In this document: piece after piece, positions 15,584-25,419 of the stretch
Numbering within the stretch: position 1 is the stretch's first letter
Layout of the letters: every line of letters begins with the position of its first letter
From: Sphingomonas elodea ATCC 31461
GTDB taxonomy: Bacteria; Pseudomonadota; Alphaproteobacteria; Sphingomonadales; Sphingomonadaceae
DNA length: 64,000 nucleotides
Assembly: GCF_000226955.1 (NCBI RefSeq)
Contig: NZ_AGFU01000005.1
Coordinates: 62,001-126,000, forward strand
Direction of reading: 5' to 3'
Translations under genes and position numbers: made by a program
Notes under the pieces: model-generated
What the model saw: only the letters and a program-made list of their open reading frames with translations
What the model was told of the DNA's origin: nothing
Databases searched by the model: none

Positions 15584-18321
15584 CAGAAGCTGTAGCTCAT
15601 ACCGGCGAGGAAGCGACGACCGAAGCGTTCGTAGCGGCCCTGCAGGCGGGTATCGCCATAATAGGTCTCGAACGGCTCGTCGGTCAGGTTGTTGGCCTGG
15701 AACAGCAGCTCGACGTTCCTGAGCGGACCGTTCTGAAACTTGTACGAGGTCTGGAAGTCCAGCACGCCTTCGTTGCGGGTGTAGAGCAGGCGATCGGTAT
15801 CGCCGAGCTCGGTCGCATAGTTGCTGCGGTAACGATAAGCGATCCGCGCCTCGAATCCATGCTTGCTGTAGTAGAGCGAGGCGTTGCCGACATGCTTCGA
15901 CAGGCCGGGCAGCGCCGTCGCACCGATGGCGTTGTCACGTTCCTGCACGGTGATGTCGCTGTCGGTGTACGAATAGTTGAGATAGGTGCCGAAGCCGTCG
16001 AACGGCGCCGGCAGGAAGCTGAACGTCTTCTGGAAGGCGACTTCCACGCCCTTGATCGTGCCGCCTTGGCCGTTGATCGGCTGGGTGAAGGTGCCCTGGA
16101 CGATGTTGCCGCCCGCATCGGTGAAGTTGCGGGTGGTCGTCTGGGTGGCGATGAAGGTGTCGAGGTCCTTGTAGAAGCCCGAGATCGTCAGCGCGCTGTC
16201 GCGATCGAAATACCATTCGAAGGTGAGGTCGAGCTGCTTGGCGCGGAACGGCTCGAGCAGCGGGTTGCCGCCGGTGGCCGAGGGCGCGCCGCCGCTGGTG
16301 AACACGCCCACGCCCGCGTTCAGATCGTCGAGCGGCGCGCGCGCGATCGCCTTGCTGGCGCCGAAGCGCATCTGCAGCTTGTCGGTCAGCTTGAAGTTGA
16401 GGTTGAGGTTGGGCAGCCAGTCGGTGAAGGCGTTGTCGAACCGCACCGGCGTGGCGATGGCCACCGCACCCTGGCCGTCGATCTGGGTGCTGCGTGAGCT
16501 GGTGTCGGTGTGCACCATCCGCACGCCGGCATTGCCGGTGACCGCGATGCCGAACAGCGTGCCTTCCAGATCGGCCTGGGCATAGGCGGCGACGGTCGAT
16601 TCGCGCACCTTCCAGCTCGACGACTGGTCGAAGAAGCTCTGCTGCGGATCGAGCGTGCCGAAATAGCGGGTGATCGCGGCCGGGATGTCGATCGACAGCG
16701 TCTGCGGCACGCCGCCGAAGCCGCTGGGGAAGGTGACGGTGCCGTTGATCAGGTTCGACGGGATCGCGACGCGGTTGGCCGCATCGATGAAGCCGAACTG
16801 GGTGCGCTGGGTATAGTCCTTGTCTCGATCGGTGAACCGGCCGCCGCCGATCACCCGCTTGACGAAGCCGCCGTCGAACTCGCGCTGGATCTCGCCCTTC
16901 AGCGTCCAGAGGTGGTCGTTGATCAGCGGCGCGCCGCCGCCATTCGTCGGGATCTGAAATTCGGAGATCCGGTTGACGTTCGGATCGGTCAGCGAGCGGT
17001 TGAAGCTGAAGTTCGCCGCCTGACCCGGCGTGGCAAGGAACGTGCCGGCGACACCCCAGCGATCCTGGAAGGTGAAGCCATTCGCGGTCGCCGAAAATTC
17101 GGTGCGCAGCGTCAGGAACTGCTGGCTGCGATGGGTGGTCGAATAGCCGGCGTCGAGGATGCCGGTCCAGCCGTCCTTCGACCATTTGCCGTTGAGGCCG
17201 CCCGCGTACAGGTCGTCGGTGAAGAAGAAGCTCTCGTTCACGTTGCGCACGCCGAGGCCGTAATCGACGCCGGTGTTGGTCGCGGTGATGCCGGTGACGT
17301 TGCCGTCGACCACGGTGGGCCGGGAGAAGGTGTTGCCGAAGGGCAGGCCCTCGGCACGAAGACCGCGCTGGGTCTCGGTGAACTTCACATGGCTGTAGAA
17401 GAAGTCGCCGTTCAGCTCGAACAGGCCGTGGCCCGGGTTCCACTGCACCGCAGCGAGTGCGCCGTGGCGGATGTCGTCGCCGCCGCGGACCAGCGCCTCA
17501 TAGCCATAGGGGATGTTGTCCTGCGCGCCGCTGTTGCCGGCCGCACCCCTGCCGTCGCCATTCAGGTCGGCGAAGCTGTTGGTGTAGCGAAACACGTTGG
17601 TGCGCGCGGTCGCGTTCGCCTGGCGGCGGCCCGAATAGCCGAGCGCGACGCCCAGCGTGTTGTCGAAGAACTGGTCGACGTAACTGATGCTGCCGATATA
17701 GCCCCAGGGCTTGGCATCGGCGATGTCGGGCGCGAGGTCGTTGTAGCTCGCACGCAGGTTGATCGCGATCGCGCGCTTGCCGAAATCGAGCGGGCGGACG
17801 GTCTGCAGGTTCACCTGGCCGGCGATCGCGCCTTCGACCTGCGACGCGGTCGGCGACTTGTAGACGAAGGCGCCGTTCAGCAACTCGGTCGGATAGTCGT
17901 CATAGCGGATGTTGCGGTTGGCTTCCGCCGAGACGACCTCGCGGCCGTTGAGCAGCGTGTTGACGAGGTTGGGGCCCATGCCGCGGATCGAGATCTGCGT
18001 GCCGTTGCCGCGATCGCGGTTGGTGGCGAGGCCGGGCAGGCGGGCGAGAGACTCGGCGATCGAGGCTTCGGGCAGCTTGCCGAGATCCTGGGCCGAGAGC
18101 GTTTCCTGCACGCGATCTGCATCGCGCTTCGATTGCAGCGCGGTGCGCAGCGAAGCGCGATAGCCCTGGACGACAATTTCGGCCGTATCTTGATCGTCGG
18201 CGGCTGACGCTTGCGGCGTGACGGCGTCCTGCAATTGGGCATTCGTCTGCGCGAACGCCGGATTTGCGATCGCAATCGCAAGCAGGCTCGCCGCGGCCTT
18301 TACCGCGCCGTTGATCTTCAT
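15583..18321 (-). CDS. TonB-dependent receptor, probable galacto-oligosaccharide uptake
   Basis: A 912-residue outer-membrane receptor: signal peptide (MKINGAVKAAASLLAIAIANPAFAQ), a TonB-box-like AEIVVQGYRAS segment near residue 50, a plug domain (SAQDLGKLPEASIAESLARL, IRGMGPNLVNTLLNGREV), and a long barrel ending GMSYSF. The plug matches the TonB-Xanth-Caul receptor type. The ATG at 18321 is chosen because an AGGGA lies 6 bases upstream and the signal peptide starts there; the open frame extends much further upstream without meaning. Substrate is inferred from the coupled GH53 gene. Confidence 0.9.
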   Translation of the reverse strand: MKINGAVKAAASLLAIAIANPAFAQTNAQLQDAVTPQASAADDQDTAEIVVQGYRASLRTALQSKRDADRVQETLSAQDLGKLPEASIAESLARLPGLATNRDRGNGTQISIRGMGPNLVNTLLNGREVVSAEANRNIRYDDYPTELLNGAFVYKSPTASQVEGAIAGQVNLQTVRPLDFGKRAIAINLRASYNDLAPDIADAKPWGYIGSISYVDQFFDNTLGVALGYSGRRQANATARTNVFRYTNSFADLNGDGRGAAGNSGAQDNIPYGYEALVRGGDDIRHGALAAVQWNPGHGLFELNGDFFYSHVKFTETQRGLRAEGLPFGNTFSRPTVVDGNVTGITATNTGVDYGLGVRNVNESFFFTDDLYAGGLNGKWSKDGWTGILDAGYSTTHRSQQFLTLRTEFSATANGFTFQDRWGVAGTFLATPGQAANFSFNRSLTDPNVNRISEFQIPTNGGGAPLINDHLWTLKGEIQREFDGGFVKRVIGGGRFTDRDKDYTQRTQFGFIDAANRVAIPSNLINGTVTFPSGFGGVPQTLSIDIPAAITRYFGTLDPQQSFFDQSSSWKVRESTVAAYAQADLEGTLFGIAVTGNAGVRMVHTDTSSRSTQIDGQGAVAIATPVRFDNAFTDWLPNLNLNFKLTDKLQMRFGASKAIARAPLDDLNAGVGVFTSGGAPSATGGNPLLEPFRAKQLDLTFEWYFDRDSALTISGFYKDLDTFIATQTTTRNFTDAGGNIVQGTFTQPINGQGGTIKGVEVAFQKTFSFLPAPFDGFGTYLNYSYTDSDITVQERDNAIGATALPGLSKHVGNASLYYSKHGFEARIAYRYRSNYATELGDTDRLLYTRNEGVLDFQTSYKFQNGPLRNVELLFQANNLTDEPFETYYGDTRLQGRYERFGRRFLAGMSYSF

Positions 18322-18497
18322 GGGTGTCCCTTCCCTTACCCTAGTCACAAGCGCCCAATAATCGTATAAATCAGCTCTCGTGAAGAGGGTGCGACCGGGT
18401 AGGACCAGCAAATTCTGTGAGCGTGCTAATTTTGTCACGATTCTGCAATGAGACGTGGGGCTCGGGCGTAAACCGATGGGCGCGCGTAGGATGCCCC

Positions 18498-18996
18498 CGC
18501 TGGCGCTGCGCAGGGCCTGTGGACCGGACAGCGGCAAGGCGACCTGCTGGCGCTCACCTGGGGCGCGTATGACGGCAAGACGCTGCGCCTGATCCAGCGG
18601 AAGACAATTCGGCGGAAACGTGGCCACGCCGGCACGCGAGTGGTTATCCCCGTGGGAGCCCCGCTAAAGGCGCGCCTGGATGCCCTGAGAGACGCGCGCG
18701 GCCCGGCGGCGGGCGAGCACATCCTGCTCACCGAACGCGGCACCGCGTGGACGGAGAGCGGCTTCCGCGCCTCTTGGCGGAAGGCGTGCATCGCGGCCGG
18801 AGTTGAGGGCGTGACCTTCCACGATCTGCGCGGCACGGCGGTGACGCGACTAGCATTGGCCGGAGCGACGCCGCCCGAGATCGGAACCGTGACGGGGCAC
18901 TCGCTGCGCGACGTCCACCAGATCCTCGATTCGCACTACCTCAGCCGCGATCCCGCACTGGCGGAATCGGCCATTCGGAAGCTCGAAAGCGGCTGA
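18498..18996 (+). pseudogene. Tyrosine recombinase (phage integrase) C-terminal fragment, frameshifted
   Basis: The catalytic domain is recognisable: AAQGLWTGQRQG in one frame, then after a one-base shift near 18540 DLLALTWGAYDGKTLRLIQ and onward to the stop at 18996. Catalytic residues are present (Arg in TGQRQ, HDLRG, GHS, and the nucleophilic Tyr in DSHYLSRD), but the N-terminal arm- and core-binding domains are missing. It sits immediately beside the 3' end of tRNA-Met, the usual place of an integrase at an attachment site. Likely the remains of a prophage or genomic island integration. Confidence 0.85.
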
Positions 18997-19089
18997 TTTT
19001 CCCAACTAAACGCCCAACTGGCGCAATCGCGTCGCCCAGACCCCCTCATTCAACTCGGAAATTTACCGGCTAAATCAAAGGCTTGGGGA

Positions 19090-19166
19090 TGGTAGCGGAG
19101 GAGGGACTTGAACCCCCGACACGCGGATTATGATTCCGCTGCTCTAACCAACTGAGCTACTCCGCC
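19090..19166 (-). tRNA. tRNA-Met (CAT), elongator type
   Basis: A 77-base cloverleaf including encoded CCA. Acceptor GGCGGAG pairs with CTCCGCT (with one G-U), the D stem is GCTC/GAGC, anticodon loop ATCATAA on a GCGGA/TCCGC stem, and T loop GTTCAAG. The elongator identity is suggested by the paired first base; a tRNA-Ile2 (CAT) cannot be fully excluded. Its 3' end faces the integrase remnant. Confidence 0.93.
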
Positions 19167-19207
19167 CCGAAGCGAGGTGGGCCATCTATGTCGGTGCGCT
19201 CGATCCG

Positions 19208-19720
19208 TCAAGCGAACATGTGACGCGAATGCAATTCCCACGGGCCGCCGCGATACCACCAGCTCGCAAGCCCCGCTATTTCCACGGTTTTCGGTGAGAA
19301 ATCGGCTTCCAGCGCGCGCAGCAGTGCCTTTGCCAATACCGGACGCACCTTGTTCTGGACGGTAACGTGGGGGCGCCAGCGGCCTGCGTCCTGGGGTGTC
19401 AGCAGCACGGCAAACGCGTCGAGAAGGCCCTGGCGAATCGCGTCCAGCGCGGGCGCCTCGATTCGGTAGGCGACCCCCTGCCCCAGCGACATGAGTCCGC
19501 TCACCCGCGCCGGCGGCGCCCGGACCCCGTGGGTCTCCTGGCTGAGGCGGTGCTTCAGCTCCGGCGCGACCGACGGCGGCAGGTGGTGGAACAGCGTGAG
19601 GTGCGCATCGAGCTGGTTCCGCTCGGGCGGGAAATGCGCACGTCGCAGCGAATCGAACCAGGCCTGGTCGCCGCGTCCGAACAGCGCGGTCACGATCAGC
19701 GGGGCCGGCGCCCCGCTCAA
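19208..19720 (-). CDS. 2'-5' RNA ligase / LigT-like cyclic phosphodiesterase family
   Basis: About 170 residues with the two H-x-T motifs of the 2H phosphoesterase superfamily: AHLTLFHH (near residue 40) and RPHVTVQNK (near residue 122). Such proteins hydrolyse 2',3'-cyclic nucleotide phosphates or RNA ends. No ATG fits well. The TTG at 19720 is chosen because it overlaps the kup stop codon (TTTGA), suggesting coupling; a GTG at 19693 is the alternative. Ends close to tRNA-Met on the same strand. Confidence 0.8.
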   Translation of the reverse strand: MSGAPAPLIVTALFGRGDQAWFDSLRRAHFPPERNQLDAHLTLFHHLPPSVAPELKHRLSQETHGVRAPPARVSGLMSLGQGVAYRIEAPALDAIRQGLLDAFAVLLTPQDAGRWRPHVTVQNKVRPVLAKALLRALEADFSPKTVEIAGLASWWYRGGPWELHSRHMFA

Positions 19721-21648
19721 ATCTCGACCTGGCTGCCCAGCTCGACAACGCGATTGGTGGGCAGACGGAAGAATTCCATCGCGCTTTCGGCGTTGCGCAG
19801 CATCCAAGCGAACAGCTTCTCGCGCCAGATCATCATCCCCGGCCGCGACGACGGCAGCAGGGTCTGGCGCGCGAGGAAGAAGCTGGTCTCCATCATCTTG
19901 AACTCGGCCCCGCAGGCGTCGACCGCCTTCAGCGCCGCCGGCACGTCCGCCTCCTGCATGAAGCCATAGTACAGGATCATGCGATGGAAGCCCTTGCCCA
20001 GATCCTCCACCACCATGCGCTTCTCCTCCGGCACATAGGGCACATCGCTGATCTTCACGGTCAGCAGGATCACCCGGTCGTGCAGCACCTTGTTGTGCTT
20101 GAGGTTATGCAGCAGCGCATGCGGCACGCCGTCCGGCGTCGAGGTCATGAACACCGCCGTGCCGCGCACGCGGGTAGCGGCATTGGCGGCCGATTCGATG
20201 AAGATCTGGATCGGCATCGCGCTCTCGCGCAGCCGGGCGATCATCAGCTTGCGGCCCTTCGCCCAGGTGGTGAGCAGGGTGAAGATCAGGAAGCCCGCCA
20301 TCAGCGGGAACCAGCCGCCGTCCGGCACCTTGGTGAGGTTCGCCGCGAAATAGGCCAGGTCGACCGCGAAGAAGATCGCCAGCAGCGGGATCGCGTAGCG
20401 CTTCTTCCAGTGCCAGAGGTTGAACAGCACCACCGCCAGCAGGCAATTGTCGATCAGCATCGCGCCCGTCACGGCGATGCCATAGGCCGCCGTCAGGTTC
20501 GACGAGGTCTGGAAGCTGAGCACCAGCAGGATCACCATGACCATCAGCGCCCAGTTGATGATCGGGATGTAGATCTGCCCCGCGGTCGATGCGCTGGTAT
20601 GGTCGATGCGGAGACGCGGCACGAACCCGAGTTGGATCGCCTGCTGCGTCACCGAGAAGGCCCCCGAGATCACGGCCTGGCTGGCGATGATCGCGGCAGC
20701 GGTGGCAAGGCCCACCAGCGGCAGCCGCAGCGCCTCGGGGGCGAGCAGATAGAAGGGGCTGCGCAGTGCCTCCGCGTCGCGGATCAGCAGCGCGCCCTGC
20801 CCCATATAGTTCATCATCAGCGCCGGCAGCACGAACCACAGCCAGGAGACGCGGATCGGATTGCGGCCGAAATGGCCCATGTCGGCATACAGCGCCTCCG
20901 CCCCGGTCACCGCCAGCACGACGGAGCCGAGCGCCAGGAATGCGCGCAGCGGATCCAGGGTGAAGAAATGCACGGCGTGGTGCGGCGACAGCGCCTCGAG
21001 CACGGTGGGCGTCTGCACCAGGCTGAGTACGCCCAGCGTCGCGATGACGACGAAATAGACCATCATCACCGGCCCGAAGAACGCGCCGACGCGCGCGGTG
21101 CCGGTCCGCTGGATAGAAAACAGCATGACGAGGATGACGACGGCGATCGGCACGACCAGCCGGTGGAAACCGGGTGCGGCGACGGCCAGCCCCTCCACCG
21201 CCGACAACACCGACACCGCCGGCGTGATCATCGAATCGCCATAGAACAGCGCGGTGGCGAACACGCCGAGCAGCACGATCCCCTGGGTCCAGCGGCGCTG
21301 GCCGCCCCGGCCCGAGATCAGCGCGAGCAGCGCCAGGCTGCCCCCTTCGCCCTTGTTGTCCGCCCGCATGATGATCGTGACGTACTTCAGCGTCACGACC
21401 ACCATCATCGACCAGAACATCAGGCTGATCGCACCCAGCACATGCGGGGTATCGAGCGGGAGTTCGTGATGCTCGTTCGCGAAGGTTTCGCGAAAGGCAT
21501 AGAGCGGGCTGGTGCCGATGTCGCCGAACACGATGCCGATGGCACCGAGCGCGAGTTTCCACGTCGGATCCTGGCCATGGCCATGCCCGTGCTGGGGTTC
21601 CGAATCGGGGAGGAGCGCGGCAGCGTCTCCGGTCGCGGCGGTGTTCAC
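19717..21648 (-). CDS. kup: Kup-family low-affinity potassium transporter
   Basis: About 643 residues from a GTG at 21648, with an N-terminal His/Gly-rich tail, then the family signature [20 protein letters not shown] and about twelve transmembrane segments to residue 460, and a soluble C-terminal domain. It imports K+ with protons across the inner membrane. The open frame starts with an ATG at 21780, which would add 44 residues unlike Kup; neither start has a strong ribosome site. The shorter form matches the usual family length. Confidence 0.92.
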   Translation of the reverse strand: MNTAATGDAAALLPDSEPQHGHGHGQDPTWKLALGAIGIVFGDIGTSPLYAFRETFANEHHELPLDTPHVLGAISLMFWSMMVVVTLKYVTIIMRADNKGEGGSLALLALISGRGGQRRWTQGIVLLGVFATALFYGDSMITPAVSVLSAVEGLAVAAPGFHRLVVPIAVVILVMLFSIQRTGTARVGAFFGPVMMVYFVVIATLGVLSLVQTPTVLEALSPHHAVHFFTLDPLRAFLALGSVVLAVTGAEALYADMGHFGRNPIRVSWLWFVLPALMMNYMGQGALLIRDAEALRSPFYLLAPEALRLPLVGLATAAAIIASQAVISGAFSVTQQAIQLGFVPRLRIDHTSASTAGQIYIPIINWALMVMVILLVLSFQTSSNLTAAYGIAVTGAMLIDNCLLAVVLFNLWHWKKRYAIPLLAIFFAVDLAYFAANLTKVPDGGWFPLMAGFLIFTLLTTWAKGRKLMIARLRESAMPIQIFIESAANAATRVRGTAVFMTSTPDGVPHALLHNLKHNKVLHDRVILLTVKISDVPYVPEEKRMVVEDLGKGFHRMILYYGFMQEADVPAALKAVDACGAEFKMMETSFFLARQTLLPSSRPGMMIWREKLFAWMLRNAESAMEFFRLPTNRVVELGSQVEI

Positions 21649-21810
21649 CGTCGCGACTGACGCTGAAGGGAGCGAACCGACCTGGCCATAGAGACCTGTG
21701 TTCTCATCATCATCAGGATGCGGGCCGTTAGCATGCGCAACATGCCCTATCAACAAGCGTGTCAGCGCCCAAAGACGCATCAGCGGCCCGCCTGTTCCAA
21801 AATTGGTAGA

Positions 21811-22284
21811 TCATGCCCGCGCGGCACCGAACAATGCATCGGCCTCGCCCCTGGTGGAGACGTCGCGCAGCACGAAACTGCTGTTGATCGTCACCACGCC
21901 CGGGAGCCGGCCGAGTTGTTCGCGGTGCAGGCGCTCGTAATCGTCGAGATCGCGACACAGGACCTTCAGGCGATAGTCCTGCCCGCCGGATACCAGCGCA
22001 CATTCCACCACCCCATCGATTCGGCCGACCGCCGATTCGAACTGGGCGAGATCCTCCTCCTTCTGCGTGCCCAGCGTGATGTCGACCAGCGCGGTCACCC
22101 GAAAGCCGAGCCGGCGATGGTCCAGCCGCGCGCCATAGCCGCGGATCAGCCCGTTCGCCTCCAGCGCCTGGATACGCCGGGTGCAGGCCGATTGCGACAG
22201 TCCCACGGCGCTCGCCACCTGGCTCACCGGCGCGCGCGCATCGGCTGCCAGCAGCTTGAGGATTGCTGTGTCGATTCGATCCAT
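21811..22284 (-). CDS. Lrp/AsnC-family transcriptional regulator
   Basis: A 157-residue regulator: N-terminal winged helix (LDxxDxxIL pattern as MDRIDTAILKLLAADAR, with SQSACTRRIQALEANGLI as recognition region) and a C-terminal RAM ligand-binding domain (FESAVGRIDGVVECALVSGG, DYRLKVLC). Divergent from alanine dehydrogenase with a 135-base shared promoter region, the arrangement in which Lrp-type regulators control ald in response to alanine. It very probably activates ald (inference from context). Confidence 0.9.
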   Translation of the reverse strand: MDRIDTAILKLLAADARAPVSQVASAVGLSQSACTRRIQALEANGLIRGYGARLDHRRLGFRVTALVDITLGTQKEEDLAQFESAVGRIDGVVECALVSGGQDYRLKVLCRDLDDYERLHREQLGRLPGVVTINSSFVLRDVSTRGEADALFGAARA

Positions 22285-22419
22285 CTCGCATGGAATGCGC
22301 GCAACGAGGACCAAAACGCAAGATCCATGCACCCGGCCGCCTTTGCGCTGCACGTCTTTGCAGGGATTTACGCCCCCAGGATGCGATACGCTGCGCTCAC
22401 AAAAGCTAGGAGAGTTCCC

Positions 22420-23526
22420 ATGCGCATCGGCGTGCCCAAGGAAATCAAGAATCACGAATATCGCGTCGGCCTGACCCCGTCCTCGGTGGCCGAGCTGGTC
22501 CATGCCGGCCATAGCGTGCTGGTCGAGACCAAGGCCGGCATGGGCATCGATTTCGACGACGACGCCTACACCGCCGTCGGTGCGCAGATCGCGCCGGACG
22601 CGGCGGCGGTCTTCGCCAATTCGGACATGATCGTGAAGGTGAAGGAGCCGCAGGCGCAGGAAATCGCGCTGCTGGAGCCGCGCCACCTGCTGTTCACCTA
22701 TCTCCACCTCGCTGCCGACAAGCCGCAGGCCGAGGGCCTGATGGCATCGGGCGCGACCTGCATCGCCTATGAGACGGTCACGTCCAACTCGGGCGCTCTC
22801 CCCCTGCTCAAGCCGATGAGCGAAGTCGCCGGCCGCATGTCGGTCCAGGTCGCCTCGCACTATCTCGAAAAGGAACAGGGCGGCCGCGGCGAACTGCTCG
22901 GCGGCGTGCCCGGCGTGGCCCCGTGCAAGGTCGCGATCCTCGGCGGCGGCGTCTCTGGCATCAACGCCGCGCAGATGGCCACCGGCCAGCGCGCCGACGT
23001 GACGATCTACGACATCAACAACGAGCGCCTCGCCGAGCTGGACATGCATTTCGGCAGCCAGATCAAGACCGCCTATGCCAGCAAGGCCGCGATCGCCGAG
23101 GCGGTGCGCACCTCGCAGGTGGTGATCGGCGCGGTGCTGGTGCCGGGCGCGGCGGCGCCGAAGCTCGTCACCCGCGACATGCTGAAGACGATGATGCGCG
23201 GTTCGGTTCTCGTCGACATCGCGATCGACCAGGGCGGCTGCTTCGAGACCAGCCGCGCGACCACCCATGACGATCCCGTGTTCGAGATCGACGGCGTGAT
23301 CCATTATTGCGTCGCCAACATGCCCGGCGCGGTCGCCCGCACCTCGGCCTTCGCGCTCAACAACGCGACGCTGCCCTTCGTGCTGAAGCTGGCCAACCAG
23401 GGCGCGGAAGCGGCGATGACGGCGGACCGCCACCTCGCCAACGGCCTCAACGTCTCGGGCGGCAAGATCCGCCACCGGGCGGTGGCCGACGCGCTGAACC
23501 TGCCCTTCGAGGCCTGGGCAGGCTGA
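22420..23526 (+). CDS. ald: Alanine dehydrogenase
   Basis: A 368-residue NAD-dependent enzyme that interconverts L-alanine and pyruvate plus ammonia. It starts MRIGVPKEIKNHEYRVGLTP, with KVKEPQ near residue 75, the Rossmann motif AILGGGVSGINAAQMA near residue 170, and VDIAIDQGGCFETSR near 265. Length and C terminus are normal. An AGGAGA lies 7 bases before the ATG. Divergent from its likely Lrp-type regulator. Confidence 0.97.
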   Translation: MRIGVPKEIKNHEYRVGLTPSSVAELVHAGHSVLVETKAGMGIDFDDDAYTAVGAQIAPDAAAVFANSDMIVKVKEPQAQEIALLEPRHLLFTYLHLAADKPQAEGLMASGATCIAYETVTSNSGALPLLKPMSEVAGRMSVQVASHYLEKEQGGRGELLGGVPGVAPCKVAILGGGVSGINAAQMATGQRADVTIYDINNERLAELDMHFGSQIKTAYASKAAIAEAVRTSQVVIGAVLVPGAAAPKLVTRDMLKTMMRGSVLVDIAIDQGGCFETSRATTHDDPVFEIDGVIHYCVANMPGAVARTSAFALNNATLPFVLKLANQGAEAAMTADRHLANGLNVSGGKIRHRAVADALNLPFEAWAG

Positions 23527-23574
23527 GTACCGCCGCGTCGCCCGGGAGGAACGATCCAGGGCGGCGGACGCGGT

Positions 23575-24668
23575 TCAGGCGGCGCGCGCCTGATGCTCCG
23601 GCAGATAATCGACCAGGTTGTTCAGATTGGCCTTGGGAGACCGCAGCCGGGGATCGGCCATCGCCACCAGGAACGCGCGGTGCTGCGGATGGCTCGGCAG
23701 GAACACCGCCTTGGCGGCATAGTCCCGCGGCGAGAAGGTCCCCCAATTGGTGATCTTGCCGAAATAGACGCCCGTGGCACCCAGCCGGTCGGCCAGCGTC
23801 ACCATCTCCCCCATCTCGTGGAAATTCTCCGCCTGCACCGTGAAGGTGAGAAACAGCCGGTCCACCTGCCCCTGCGCATGGAGATCGGCGGCGAAGCGGA
23901 GATTTTCCTCCATCACCTCCCAGCGCGAACCGCGGCGCAGCGCTTCGTGCGTGTCCTTCGACGCCCCGTCCAGGCTGACAGCGTCGGCCATTCCGCCGCC
24001 GCGTCTTCCTTGGTGGGCAGCGTGCCGGACTGGATAGCCGGGCAGCCCATCTTGTTGCAGTGGCGGAAGCTGCCGTCGTGGATGCTGGCACGCACTTCCT
24101 CGGCCGCCTGCGAGTTCCACACCTCCTGCCAGTCGGCGCCGGTCAGATCGCCCGCCGACTTGCGCAGCCAGCTGGCGCAGCATTGGTGGGTCGATCCTTC
24201 CAGCACGTGCAGCTCGACGAACGGCTTGCTGCAGAACCGCCCCTCCAGACGATATTTGGGGTTTTCGGGATCGAGGAGCCCGTGGACGTGGAACAGCGCC
24301 CCCTCGACCATCGTCGACCCGTTCTCGGCGGTATAAAGCTCGGTCAGTCGGGCAAGCGCGTTCGAGGCCGCATTCTCTTGGGCATCGCACATCGACAGCA
24401 CCACATCGAGCGCCACCGCGACGGGCCGGGTGATGCTGGCCGCACCGGCAAGCACGCGGCTGTGCACCTCGCGTACGACCGTGGAAAACAGCGGCAGGGC
24501 GGCGAGGAATTGCGGAAAGGCCGACCACAGCTCGGGCCGGTCCTCCGGCTTCAGCAGGTCCTCGAGCATGATCCACAGCATCTCCTCCGCCTGGGATCAG
24601 GCGGCGGGATCCACCGCCACCGCCTCCTGGGCGAGAAGCTCGGCAGCGCTGCCGCAAACGATATGCAT
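23575..24668 (-). pseudogene. Radical-SAM/SPASM protein, broken (nonsense codon, central deletion and frameshift)
   Basis: The probable start is the ATG at 24668 (MHIVCGSAAELLAQ). An in-frame TGA at 24597-24599 interrupts after 23 codons; the same frame then continues for over 180 codons with SPASM-like cysteines (RFCSKPF, THQCCASWLRK, RHCNKMGCPAI). Near 23981-24000 the reading moves to another frame with VSLDGASKDTHEALRRGSRW and NWGTFSPRDYAAKAVFLPSH to the stop at 23575. The CxxxCxxC iron-sulfur core expected between the two parts is absent, so a block of roughly 100 codons appears deleted. Not functional as sequenced. Confidence 0.75.
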
Positions 24669-24750
24669 GGCTCGGATCCCTGATTCCGCTCGCACGAGCG
24701 ATTGCCGCGCGCGGGCGGCCCCTCGTCCCAATATAGAGCGGTTTCGGGGA

Positions 24751-25419
24751 TCAGGGGGTGTTCGGCGCTTCCGGCCGCGCCGATCCGGCGGCAGCGGCGG
24801 CGGCAGCCAGGCCGGGGTCCAGCTTCAGCATCACCGCGACCATGCCGTCGCGGTAGCTCGCATCCTTGGGCAGCAGCTGGAGCGCCTTGCCCCATTCGGC
24901 CCTCGCCCCCGCCACGTCTCCCGACCGCGCCAGCGCGATTCCGTGATAGAAGGGCGGCCCGGGATGACTGGGATTGAGCGTCGCCGCCTTGTCGAACGCG
25001 AACTTCGCCGCGGGCGACAGCTGGTCGCCGTCATGCTCGGTGAGCGCCAGGCCCAGCCCCGCCCACAGCCCCGCATCGCCCGGCGCCTTGCGCACCGCCC
25101 CCAGCATGATGGTGGAGGCCAGCTGCGGCGCGCCCGCGCGGGTCATCGCGTCGGCCGCCATGAAATAGCTATAGTCGAAGTTGAACCGGCCGAAGAGCCC
25201 CTCGCGCACCGCAACCAGATCGGGATCAAGCGGACGCACGCTGGCGACGCCCTGCACCGGGTGATCGGGCAGGCCCGGCTGGCCCTGCCAGGCGTAGCCC
25301 GCGGCGGCCAGCATCAGCGCCATCGCCGGCACCGTCCAGAAGCGCCAGGGAAAGCGAATGAGTAGCAATAGCCCGATGGCCACCGCCGCGAAGACGCCGA
25401 AGACGAGCCACCCCATCAT
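24751..25419 (-). CDS. ccmI: Cytochrome c biogenesis TPR protein (CcmI/CycH-like)
   Basis: A 222-residue membrane-anchored TPR protein: two transmembrane helices in the first 45 residues, then TPR repeats (FYHGIALARSGDVAGARAEW, KALQLLPKDASYRDGM). In CcmI proteins the periplasmic TPR part holds apocytochrome for heme ligation by CcmF/CcmH. Last gene of the ccm operon; its ATG overlaps the ccmH stop (ATGA). Shorter than classical CcmI (about 400 aa), so assignment rests on operon position and the TPR domain. Confidence 0.85.
   Translation of the reverse strand: MMGWLVFGVFAAVAIGLLLLIRFPWRFWTVPAMALMLAAAGYAWQGQPGLPDHPVQGVASVRPLDPDLVAVREGLFGRFNFDYSYFMAADAMTRAGAPQLASTIMLGAVRKAPGDAGLWAGLGLALTEHDGDQLSPAAKFAFDKAATLNPSHPGPPFYHGIALARSGDVAGARAEWGKALQLLPKDASYRDGMVAVMLKLDPGLAAAAAAAGSARPEAPNTP

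Noticed and set aside
19984-21660. 558-codon plus-strand open frame opposite kup
   Set aside because: Antisense shadow of a transporter gene.
21649-21780. Kup N-terminal extension to the ATG at 21780
   Set aside because: Adds 44 residues not typical of Kup; kept only as an alternative start.
24597-24599. TGA in the radical-SAM gene as selenocysteine codon
   Set aside because: No selenocysteine context or stem-loop was seen, and the gene has other inactivating damage further on.
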